DNA of 40,868 nucleotides, from assembly GCA_013297825.1 (NCBI GenBank), contig JAAFIN010000012.1, positions 1 to 40,868 on the forward strand, written 5' to 3'. The translations under genes and the position numbers were made by a program. The notes under the pieces were generated by a model. That model saw only the letters and a program-made list of their open reading frames with translations. It ran no database searches and was not told the DNA's origin. This stretch comes from Cytophagales bacterium. GTDB taxonomy: Bacteria; Bacteroidota; Bacteroidia; Cytophagales; Microscillaceae. How positions within the stretch are numbered: position 1 is the first letter of the stretch; the number at the start of each line of letters is the position of its first letter. Shown in pieces: positions 1 through 6,507 of this stretch.

Positions 1-1
1 G

Positions 2-85
2 GCAAAAACAGGAAAAGGTTTTTATGAATATGTGCCTAATAGCAAAGCTACTTTGGTGGCAGAAAGATTTAGCCATATTTTTTAA
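2..85 (+). CDS. 3-hydroxyacyl-CoA dehydrogenase, C-terminal end (partial)
   Basis: The window opens inside a gene whose last 27 codons are readable. They contain KTGKGFYEY followed by a short tail ending in SHIF and a TAA stop. In 3-hydroxyacyl-CoA (3-hydroxybutyryl-CoA) dehydrogenases, a G-R-K-T-G-[KR]-G-F-Y-[DE]-Y segment is a hallmark of the C-terminal dimerisation domain, so this is probably the end of an NAD-dependent 3-hydroxybutyryl-CoA dehydrogenase acting in fatty-acid or butanoate metabolism. The catalytic and NAD-binding parts lie outside the window, so bifunctional FadB-type enzymes cannot be excluded. It converges on atpA across a long inverted repeat. Confidence 0.7.
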   Translation, partial: AKTGKGFYEYVPNSKATLVAERFSHIF

Positions 86-90
86 TTGTA

Positions 91-204
91 AATGGTGAAT
101 GGTAAATGGTGAATGAAACAGCCTTTTTTAATGGTAAATTATAAATGAAACAGCCAAATGCAATATTTGCAATTCATAATTTAACATTCACCATTTACCA
201 TTAT
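91..204. repeat. ACAGCC-family AT-rich repeat forming a long imperfect inverted repeat
   Basis: Blocks of the type GGTAAATGGTGAAT alternate with two ACAGCC cores (near 118 and 150). The right part is the reverse complement of the left: 98-115 pairs with 185-202 over 18 bp, and an inner stem of about 12 bp (near 136-147 and 171-182) has one mismatch. The element fills the space between two convergent genes and may act as a bidirectional terminator. Related copies lie at 4021-4220, 6385-6415, 20469-20508 and inside the 3' end of gltB. Confidence 0.75.
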
Positions 205-205
205 T

Positions 206-1780
206 TTAGTATTTTCTCGCCAAATTATCTGCAACTTCTTTCAACACTTTTATATCAGCATCATCATATTTTCCTTTGCGGAAATTATCAAGAACGCCTT
301 TGTGTTCAGCAGAAAGAATTAACAAATATTCTTTTTCAAATTCTCTTACTTTATTTACAGGCACTTTGTCCATACGACCAGTTGTAGAAGCATAAATAAT
401 CGCAATTTGTTGCTCAACAGGTACAGGTGAATATTGTGGTTGTTTTAGGATTTCTTGGTTAATGCGACCTCTATCAATGGTTAATTTGGTAGAAGCATCA
501 AGGTCAGAACCAAATTTAGCAAAAGCCTCCAACTCACGGAATTGTGCCTGGTCAAGTTTTAACGTACCAGCTACTTTTTTCATTGGTTTGATTTGGGCAG
601 AACCACCTACACGTGATACCGAAATACCTACGTTAATAGCAGGACGAATACCAGAGTTAAATAAATTGGTTTCCAAAAATATTTGTCCATCTGTAATTGA
701 AATTACATTGGTAGGAATATATGCAGATACGTCCCCAGCTTGTGTTTCAATGATTGGCAATGCAGTCAAAGAACCACCACCTTTGATTTTGCCTTGCAAA
801 GAAGGTGGAACGTCATTCATACTTTGGGCTACTGAATCAGACGCATTTATTTTCGCAGCACGCTCTAACAAACGACTGTGCAAATAAAATACATCACCAG
901 GATACGCCTCACGTCCAGGAGGACGACGAAGCAACAAAGAAACCTCACGATAAGCAACTGCTTGTTTTGACAAATCATCATAAATTACCAACGCAGGACG
1001 ACCTGTATCACGGAAATATTCGCCAATCGCAGCACCTGTAAATGGTGCAAAAAATTGCATTGGTGCAGGTGCAGAAGCAGCAGCAGATACTACGATTGTG
1101 TAAGCCATTGCACCACCTTTTTCTAAGGCTTGTACTACTTGTGCAACGGTAGATGCTTTTTGACCTACCGCTACATAAATACAATACACAGTTTCGCCTC
1201 TTTCGTAAAATTCTTTTTGGTTGATGATGGTATCAATCGCAACCGCAGTTTTACCTGTTTGGCGGTCGCCAATGATAAGCTCACGTTGTCCTCTACCAAT
1301 TGGAATCATTGCATCAATCGCCTTAATCCCTGTTTGTAATGGTTCATTTACAGGTTGGCGATAGATTACAGAAGGGGCTTTGCGTTCCAAAGGCATATCA
1401 AAAAGTTCGCCTGAAATAGCACCTTTGCCATCAATCGGATTGCCCAAAGTATCTACTACACGACCTACAAGACCTTCACCAGCTTTTACAAAGGCAATTT
1501 GATTGGTTCTGCGAACATTATCACCTTCTTTGATGCCTTTTGATTCACCAAATAATACCACCCCTACGTTATCTTCTTCAAGGTTAAGCACCATACCACG
1601 CAAACCTGTTTCAAATTGAACAAGCTCACCAGCTTGTGCTTTGGTTAAGCCATAAATACGAGCTACACCGTCCCCAATTTGGAGAACGGTACCTACTTCT
1701 TCAAGTTCTGCTTCTGTTTTAAAATTAGATAATTGTTCACGCAAGATAGCGGACACTTCGTCAGGTCTAATTTGAGCCAT
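206..1780 (-). CDS. atpA: F1F0 ATP synthase subunit alpha
   Basis: The 524-residue product is full length for the alpha subunit of the F1 head, the non-catalytic nucleotide-binding partner of beta in proton-driven ATP synthesis. It has a Walker A motif GDRQTGKT at residues 171-178, a Walker B region [12 protein letters not shown], and the alpha signature [10 protein letters not shown] near residue 390. The ATG start gives the usual [11 protein letters not shown]-terminus. In most Bacteroidota it follows atpH directly and is followed by atpG. Here a toxin-antitoxin pair sits upstream, and no atpG follows because the next gene is convergent. The 66-bp gap upstream shows no obvious promoter, so transcription may read through from the TA promoter. 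Confidence 0.98.
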   Translation of the reverse strand: MAQIRPDEVSAILREQLSNFKTEAELEEVGTVLQIGDGVARIYGLTKAQAGELVQFETGLRGMVLNLEEDNVGVVLFGESKGIKEGDNVRRTNQIAFVKAGEGLVGRVVDTLGNPIDGKGAISGELFDMPLERKAPSVIYRQPVNEPLQTGIKAIDAMIPIGRGQRELIIGDRQTGKTAVAIDTIINQKEFYERGETVYCIYVAVGQKASTVAQVVQALEKGGAMAYTIVVSAAASAPAPMQFFAPFTGAAIGEYFRDTGRPALVIYDDLSKQAVAYREVSLLLRRPPGREAYPGDVFYLHSRLLERAAKINASDSVAQSMNDVPPSLQGKIKGGGSLTALPIIETQAGDVSAYIPTNVISITDGQIFLETNLFNSGIRPAINVGISVSRVGGSAQIKPMKKVAGTLKLDQAQFRELEAFAKFGSDLDASTKLTIDRGRINQEILKQPQYSPVPVEQQIAIIYASTTGRMDKVPVNKVREFEKEYLLILSAEHKGVLDNFRKGKYDDADIKVLKEVADNLARKY

Positions 1781-1846
1781 AAAAATTGTTTAATTTATGA
1801 ATTTTTTATTTATTTTATTTTTTATTTATAATGATGAAAGAATTTG

Positions 1847-2176
1847 TTAAATAGGCAATTCTTCCAAAAGATTATTTAATTCTGTTTCACTTATGTTTTC
1901 CTGTTCACTTTTGTCATATATTGTCATAAGATAAACAATTTCTTCTGCAATATACAAATATGTAATCACACGAGAACCTCCAGATTTACCCTTATTTTTG
2001 CTACTAATTGCCATACGCAATTTATAAATATTTGGTGCAATGAGTGTTCCCATAGTTGGATTTTCTATGATTTCAGTAACCAAATCTGCAACATCTTGCG
2101 ACAAAGAAGGATATTTTTTTCTTAATCTTTTGACCTCTTTTTTAAATTTGTCCAATACTTCTACACTATAAGCCAT
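1847..2176 (-). CDS. Type II toxin, RelE/ParE family
   Basis: The 109-residue basic protein has the RelE/ParE layout common in Bacteroidota: an N-terminal helical hairpin (FKKEVKRLRKKYPSLSQDV), then IYKLRMAI, KGKSGGSRVITY, and a C-terminal VYLMTIYDKSEQE strand. Members act as mRNA interferases or gyrase poisons; which one applies cannot be told from sequence. Its ATG overlaps the 3' end of the antitoxin gene by 11 bp (2166-2176), the usual translational coupling of a TA pair. It sits inside the ATP synthase cluster, 66 bp before atpA, which is unusual. Family assignment is confident; toxicity is inferred. Confidence 0.9.
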   Translation of the reverse strand: MAYSVEVLDKFKKEVKRLRKKYPSLSQDVADLVTEIIENPTMGTLIAPNIYKLRMAISSKNKGKSGGSRVITYLYIAEEIVYLMTIYDKSEQENISETELNNLLEELPI

Positions 2177-2396
2177 TATCTTCTTGATTTAATTCATTTA
2201 AAAAATCTTCAAATTTAGTAGCTTTTTTCTTTCCTGCTTTTATTTGTTGTAACTCTGAAAGGGCTTCCTTAAAATCTTCAATTATTTTTTTTGATTTATT
2301 AGTTGCAGTTTTTACCTTAACAAAATCTAATTTTTGTATCATATCCATAAAAAAAGCATATTTTTCATCAATAATATGCAATGTAATTACTTTCAT
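2166..2396 (-). CDS. Antitoxin of the RelE-type module
   Basis: This is a 76-residue protein beginning MKVITLHIIDEKYAFFMDMI, a pattern seen in small Bacteroidota antitoxins paired with RelE-like toxins. It has an N-terminal strand-helix region followed by a charged, Lys-rich C-terminal half ending QEDNGL that should wrap the toxin. The internal ATG at 2396 is preferred over an upstream in-frame start at 2453. The upstream codons run through the -33/-7 promoter elements and the palindrome at 2424-2456, whereas 2396 lies about 25 nt downstream of the predicted transcription start. It overlaps the toxin gene by 11 bp. No classical helix-turn-helix or ribbon-helix-helix motif was recognised. Confidence 0.8.
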   Translation of the reverse strand: MKVITLHIIDEKYAFFMDMIQKLDFVKVKTATNKSKKIIEDFKEALSELQQIKAGKKKATKFEDFLNELNQEDNGL

Positions 2397-2423
2397 AAAA
2401 AATTTTATTTGGTTTAATATATG

Positions 2424-2454
2424 CAAAATTATAAAATCTTTTTGAACGTTCAAA
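2424..2454 (-). promoter_or_regulatory. Bacteroidota-type promoter of the TA module
   Basis: On the minus strand a TTTG (2454-2451) is separated by exactly 19 nt from TAATTTTG (2431-2424). This matches the Bacteroidota -33 TTTG / -7 TAnnTTTG consensus. The inferred transcription start is about 20-25 nt upstream of the antitoxin ATG. Confidence 0.65.
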
Positions 2455-2456
2455 AA
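2439..2456. promoter_or_regulatory. Perfect 18-bp palindrome, candidate TA operator
   Basis: TTTTTGAACGTTCAAAAA is a perfect palindrome centred at 2447/2448 that overlaps the -33 element of the TA promoter. This is where a TA complex would be expected to bind for autorepression. The position and symmetry are seen directly; binding is inferred. Confidence 0.55.
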
Positions 2457-2503
2457 CCTTATTGCAAATTTAGAAACTGAACTAAATTTTACGTTTAAAG
2501 AAA

Positions 2504-2547
2504 AATAATAGTCAGATTATTGCACAATGACAAAACTGACTACTATT
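2504..2547 (-). terminator. Hairpin after atpH (TCAG-family repeat), possible terminator
   Basis: Arms 2504-2515 and 2536-2547 pair over 12 bp with one mismatch, around a 20-nt loop. On the minus strand the stem is followed by a T-rich run. It starts 18 bp after the atpH stop and precedes the TA promoter. The same sequence type (CTGACTACT...CCTGAT) recurs at 22523-22550 and 35510-35610, so it may be a dispersed repeat serving as a terminator. Confidence 0.5.
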
Positions 2548-2565
2548 TCCTGATACCTAAAAAAA

Positions 2566-3114
2566 CTATTTCACAGTATCTGCAAATTTAAGTCTAAGGC
2601 GTTTGAGTTGGCTACGCACCGAATTATCAATTATTTGATTTTCGCCTACTTGAATAATAAGCCCACCCAAAAGTGAAGCATCAACTTCTTCGGTAATTTC
2701 AATGATTTTTTTGAGTTGTTGCGCAAGTTTGGCTTGTAGGTCAGCTTTTTGGTCTATTTCCAAAGGAACTGCACTAATCACGGTTACTTTTTGAATACCT
2801 TTTTGCTCATTGTACAAATCAATAAACACTGCACTAAGGTCGTAAAGGATATTTTCACGGTCTTTTCGCCCCATAAGTTCAAAAAGTTGCAACGTAAGCG
2901 TATTGATTTTATCTGCAAATAATGCTTTTAAAATAGCATATTTTTTAAAACCACGAATTACAGGATTTCGCAACACCGCCATAAATTGGCTATTTTGCTC
3001 ACAAGTAGTTCTAAGCAACTGCATATCTGCATATACTTGGTCTAAAACTCCTTTTTCATTTGCCAAATCCATAATAGGCTTGGCATAACGATAGGCTACA
3101 TTTTTATCTGACAT
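2566..3114 (-). CDS. atpH: F1F0 ATP synthase subunit delta
   Basis: The 182-residue product has the normal length of subunit delta (OSCP), which links the F1 head to the peripheral stalk. The N-terminal helical domain starts YRYAKPIMDLANEKG. The C-terminal part carries the family signature ASLLGGLIIQVGENQIIDNSV near residues 143-163. The usual partner atpF is not upstream; pyrF is instead, so the atp cluster is split. A canonical -7 element lies 58 nt before the ATG, and a hairpin follows the stop, so atpH may form its own short transcript. Confidence 0.95.
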   Translation of the reverse strand: MSDKNVAYRYAKPIMDLANEKGVLDQVYADMQLLRTTCEQNSQFMAVLRNPVIRGFKKYAILKALFADKINTLTLQLFELMGRKDRENILYDLSAVFIDLYNEQKGIQKVTVISAVPLEIDQKADLQAKLAQQLKKIIEITEEVDASLLGGLIIQVGENQIIDNSVRSQLKRLRLKFADTVK

Positions 3115-3171
3115 TTTTTCTTATGGGTATAATTTTCTGAGATAGTTTTTGTAATTTTTTATAATTTTGTG

Positions 3172-3179
3172 CAAAGATA
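3172..3179 (-). promoter_or_regulatory. -7 element upstream of atpH
   Basis: TATCTTTG on the minus strand matches TAnnTTTG exactly and lies 58 nt upstream of the atpH ATG, in the gap after pyrF. No TTTG at the canonical 19-21 nt distance was found, so only half of the promoter is supported. Confidence 0.45.
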
Positions 3180-3210
3180 AAAAATTTTTTCAAAAAATTT
3201 TTATAAAAAC

Positions 3211-4014
3211 TTAAAAAAACTTTTCCATTTCTTTCTGCCAAAATGTTGCTTTTTCTTGTGCTAATTGTGCAAAATTTTCTGCATTATTTTCATCAAAAGC
3301 ATAAATAATATCTCGTGAAATATTTATCAAAAGTCCTTCTTGTGCGTTTCTACCATATTTTATGACTTCTTCAAGGCTTCCGCCTTGTGTTCCCACGCCA
3401 GGAATTAACAAAAAATGATTTGGTATTATTTTGCGTACATTTTCTAAGGCTTGGGCTTTGGTTGCACCTATCACAAACATTGTATTTTGTTCATTTCCCC
3501 ATTTGGAAGAAGTTTTTAATACATTTTCATATAATTTTTCGCCATTTTCCAATTGCAACATCTGAAAATCAGAGGCAGACGCATTAGAAGTTAAACCCAA
3601 AATAATCGCATATTTATTAGGATATTTCAAAAAAGGCAACACAGAATCCTGTCCCATATAGGGTGCAATCGTTACCGCATCAAAATTCATATTTTCAAAA
3701 AAAGCCCTTGCGTAACTGTCTGCAGTATTGCCAATATCGCCACGTTTTGCATCAGCAATCGTAAAAATATCTTTTGGAATAAAATCTAATGTTTTTTCCA
3801 ATGCCTCCCAGCCCAAAATACCTTTTGCTTCATAAAAAGCGGTATTTAGTTTGTAGCTTACTGCCAAATGTTGTGTTGCATCAATAATTCTTTTATTAAA
3901 TTCTAATATTGGATTTTGATAATTTTCTTTTAAAAAATTTGGTATTTTGTCAAAATCTGTATCTAATCCTATGCACAAAAAAGATTTTTTTTTACGAATT
4001 TGTTCAGTAAGCAT
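3211..4014 (-). CDS. pyrF: Orotidine 5'-phosphate decarboxylase (type 2)
   Basis: The 267-residue enzyme converts OMP to UMP, the last step of de novo pyrimidine synthesis. It shows IGLDTD near residues 15-20, the catalytic motif ADAKRGDIGNT at 87-97 with Lys90 as the proton donor, and a phosphate-binding PGVGTQGG segment near the C-terminus. The longer-than-E. coli length and the motif spacing fit the type 2 (PyrF/UMPS-like) group. It lies just upstream of atpH on the same strand, an unusual neighbour. Its 5' side is filled by four ACAGCC repeats beginning within 10 bp of the ATG. Confidence 0.95.
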   Translation of the reverse strand: MLTEQIRKKKSFLCIGLDTDFDKIPNFLKENYQNPILEFNKRIIDATQHLAVSYKLNTAFYEAKGILGWEALEKTLDFIPKDIFTIADAKRGDIGNTADSYARAFFENMNFDAVTIAPYMGQDSVLPFLKYPNKYAIILGLTSNASASDFQMLQLENGEKLYENVLKTSSKWGNEQNTMFVIGATKAQALENVRKIIPNHFLLIPGVGTQGGSLEEVIKYGRNAQEGLLINISRDIIYAFDENNAENFAQLAQEKATFWQKEMEKFF

Positions 4015-4020
4015 TTTTTT

Positions 4021-4220
4021 TAATGGTGAATGGTAAATGTTGAATGGTAAATGAAACAGCCAAATTCAATGATAAATGTTAAATGTTAAATTATAAATGA
4101 AACAGCCAAAATTCAATGTTAAATCATAAATATTGAATGATAAATGATAAATGATACAGCCAAATTCAATGATAAATGATAAATGTTGAATGATAAATGG
4201 AACAGCCAAAATTCAATGTT
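4021..4220. repeat. Tandem array of four ACAGCC-family units
   Basis: Four units, each ending in a core like AAATGAAACAGCCAAATTCA, have ACAGCC cores starting near 4056, 4102, 4156 and 4202, so the spacing is about 46, 54 and 46 bp. Between cores are runs of ATGATAAATGTTGAATG-type near-heptamers. The array lies between the divergent pyrF and alpha/beta hydrolase genes and occupies the pyrF leader. The rest of this intergenic stretch (4221-4426) is AT-rich and holds the hydrolase promoter candidate. Confidence 0.8.
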
Positions 4221-4341
4221 TCATTTTTTCATTTTGCAAAAAAAGTTATTTTTAATGAGATTTTTAGGTTTATCTTTTAGGTTTTTTGATTTTTATTTTT
4301 GTAAAATAATTTTCTAAAAAACTAAAATCCTAAATTTTTTG

Positions 4342-4349
4342 TACTTTTG
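4342..4349 (+). promoter_or_regulatory. -7-like element upstream of the hydrolase gene
   Basis: TACTTTTG fits TAnnTTTG and lies 78 nt before the ATG at 4427. No convincing -33 TTTG was found at the expected distance. Confidence 0.3.
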
Positions 4350-4426
4350 TATTGATTTTATAAAATTAAATATCAATCAAAAACAAAAATAAAACTCAAA
4401 TAATCAAATATAATTAACCAAACACA

Positions 4427-5242
4427 ATGAACAAATATCTTGTAAAACTCATTTGTACTATTTTTCCAAATCAAATAGTTTCTTTTGCTTACAACCAATT
4501 AACCAATCCACAAGTCCAAAAATTAAGACAACATGAATTGGATATTTTGGATAAATCACAAAAAGAAACATTAAAATTTGAGCATTTTGATATTCAACTT
4601 TATACTTGGCAAGGCGGACAAGAAAAAGTATTGTTGATACACGGTTGGGAAGGACAAGCAGGAAATTTTGCGGATTTGATAGCAAAATTACAAGAAAAAA
4701 ATTACACCATTTATGCCTTTGATGCACCTTCACACGGTTTTAGTAGTAAAGGAAAAACAAGCCTTTTTGAATTTACATCATTGGTTAGCATTCTAATAAA
4801 AAAATTTCAAGTCAAAAAACTCATAAGTCATTCGTTTGGAGGCGTAGCGACTACTTACGCACTTTATAATAACCAAGATTTGCATATTGATAAGTATGTG
4901 TTGCTTACCACACCTGACAAATTTGCGGAACGTATAAATGATGTTGCTACACAAATTGGAATAACTGAAAATGTAAAAAACAAATTGATTACAAAATTAG
5001 AAAAAGAAACCAAACTTGATATTCACAAACTAAATGTAAGTGATTTTGTAAAAAGCATAAATGTAGCAAAATCACTCATTATTCACGATACCAACGACAA
5101 AATAATTCCCATAGAACGTGCTAGAAATGTCCAAAAAAATTGGAAAAATTGTACTTTTTTGGAAATTCAAGAAACAGGACATTTTAGGATTTTGAGAACG
5201 CAATCTGTGATTGATAAAACCATAGAATTTTTGAATGACTAA
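4427..5242 (+). CDS. Alpha/beta hydrolase
   Basis: The 271-residue protein has an alpha/beta-hydrolase fold pattern. An oxyanion-hole HGWEG lies at residues 72-76, and a nucleophile elbow SHSFGG at 134-139 places the likely nucleophile at Ser136. A late IIHDTNDKIIP segment carries the acid residue, and the catalytic His is in ETGHFRIL. The first elbow residue is Ser rather than the usual Gly. There is no signal peptide, so it is cytoplasmic; the substrate is unknown. It is a lone plus-strand gene facing the epimerase gene, whose stop is only 54 bp away. Confidence 0.88.
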   Translation: MNKYLVKLICTIFPNQIVSFAYNQLTNPQVQKLRQHELDILDKSQKETLKFEHFDIQLYTWQGGQEKVLLIHGWEGQAGNFADLIAKLQEKNYTIYAFDAPSHGFSSKGKTSLFEFTSLVSILIKKFQVKKLISHSFGGVATTYALYNNQDLHIDKYVLLTTPDKFAERINDVATQIGITENVKNKLITKLEKETKLDIHKLNVSDFVKSINVAKSLIIHDTNDKIIPIERARNVQKNWKNCTFLEIQETGHFRILRTQSVIDKTIEFLND

Positions 5243-5296
5243 TTTTTTTATTTTAGTTGTAATTTGGCTTTTTCATTCCTAATTCTTAATTCTCAA

Positions 5297-6286
5297 TTAT
5301 TCATTAAACCATTTCCAAGTTACTTCTAAGCCTTTTTTGAGGTCAAAAGTAGGATTATAACCTAATAATTCTTTGATTTTAGAAATATCAGCAAGGCTAT
5401 TTTTTACATCACCTAAGCGTTCAGCTCTGTGATTTGGTTTAATGTCTTTATTTGCCAATTTGCACAATGTATCCACAATATCCAACAGCGAATTACTTTC
5501 GCCAACTGCTACATTATACACTTGATTGATTGCTTCTTTTTTTTCTATAAAACAAGCCAAAATATTCGCCTGAACTGCATTTGCAACAAACGTAAAATCT
5601 CGTGTATGCGTGCCATCACCGTTGATATTAGGCGAAATATTATTTTTGATTGCTTCCATAAATAATGGCATTACCGCAGCGTAAGCACCTTTTGGGCTTT
5701 GTCTTATGCCAAAAATATTAAAATATCTTAAACCAATAGTTTCCAATCCGTAAGTTTTGTAAAAAACATCTGCATACAATTCATTTACATATTTGGTAAC
5801 TGCATAAGGCGACAAAGGTTTTCCAATAACATCTTCTTGTTTGGGTAAAATTGGGCTATCGCCATACGTAGAAGAAGATGCTGCATAGATAAATCTTTTT
5901 ACTTTTTGGTCTTTGGAGGCAACCAACATATTAAGAAATCCTTGAACATTTACCTCATTGCTCAAAATAGGATTATCAATGCTACGAGGAACCGAGCCTA
6001 ATGCAGCTTCGTGCAGTACATAATCCACATTTTGACAAGCATTTTGGCAGGTGTCCAAATCACGAATATCACCTTCTATAAATTCAAAATTAGGAAAATG
6101 CACAAAAGCCTCAATATTTTCCCTAAAACCTGTCATCAAATTATCCAAAACTTTTACTTTTTTGGCTTGATGTGTCAATAAGTATTCTACCAAATGAGAA
6201 CCTATAAAACCTGCTCCGCCTGTTACCAAAAAAGTAAATTGACTTAGGTCTTGTGTGTGAAAAGGAGGAATATTTTTGTAAAACAT
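5297..6286 (-). CDS. NAD-dependent UDP-sugar 4-epimerase (WbpP/TviC-like)
   Basis: The 329-residue short-chain dehydrogenase-type epimerase has the Rossmann glycine motif GGAGFIGS at residues 23-30, the catalytic SSSTYG at 137-142 and YAVTK at 161-165. The stretch GLRYFNIFGIRQSPKGAYAAVMP resembles the WbpP/TviC group, which interconverts UDP-GlcNAc and UDP-GalNAc (or their uronic acids) for surface polysaccharide. Substrate choice is inferred from similarity remembered, not tested. It stands alone, without other polysaccharide genes nearby. The stop codon leads directly into ATTAGGA-type repeat sequence (5265-5297). Confidence 0.88.
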   Translation of the reverse strand: MFYKNIPPFHTQDLSQFTFLVTGGAGFIGSHLVEYLLTHQAKKVKVLDNLMTGFRENIEAFVHFPNFEFIEGDIRDLDTCQNACQNVDYVLHEAALGSVPRSIDNPILSNEVNVQGFLNMLVASKDQKVKRFIYAASSSTYGDSPILPKQEDVIGKPLSPYAVTKYVNELYADVFYKTYGLETIGLRYFNIFGIRQSPKGAYAAVMPLFMEAIKNNISPNINGDGTHTRDFTFVANAVQANILACFIEKKEAINQVYNVAVGESNSLLDIVDTLCKLANKDIKPNHRAERLGDVKNSLADISKIKELLGYNPTFDLKKGLEVTWKWFNE

Positions 6287-6384
6287 TTTTGAATTTTTTA
6301 AAGGATTTTATGATTATTTTTTATAAATATTATTTTTATATGTAAAAATAGGTAATGATTTACACATTGAGAAAAAAACTTTTT

Positions 6385-6415
6385 TAATGTTGAATGATAA
6401 ATGAAACAGCCAAAT
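6385..6415. repeat. Single ACAGCC-family unit
   Basis: AATGTTGAATGATAAATGAA followed by ACAGCCAAATAA matches the array at 4021-4220. It lies between the epimerase start and the 3' end of the WG-repeat gene. The rest of 6287-6507 holds an AGGATTT/AGGATTA-rich stretch and a short AACTTTTGAACCTTGAAC-type simple repeat (about 6470-6510). No gene was seen there. Confidence 0.7.
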
Positions 6416-6507
6416 AAGAGCAGGATTTTTAGGATTTTAAGATTGGCAGGATTAAATACAAATTATTTTTAAACTTTTGAACCTTGAACTTTTAAACCTT
6501 AAACTTT

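Noticed and set aside
462-887. 141-codon open frame antisense to atpA
   Set aside because: Shadow frame within a certain atpA reading; no independent support.
4021-4220. Regularly spaced repeats that could suggest a CRISPR array
   Set aside because: Units are AT-rich and degenerate, the spacers are themselves repetitive, the period varies (46-54 bp) and there are no cas genes.
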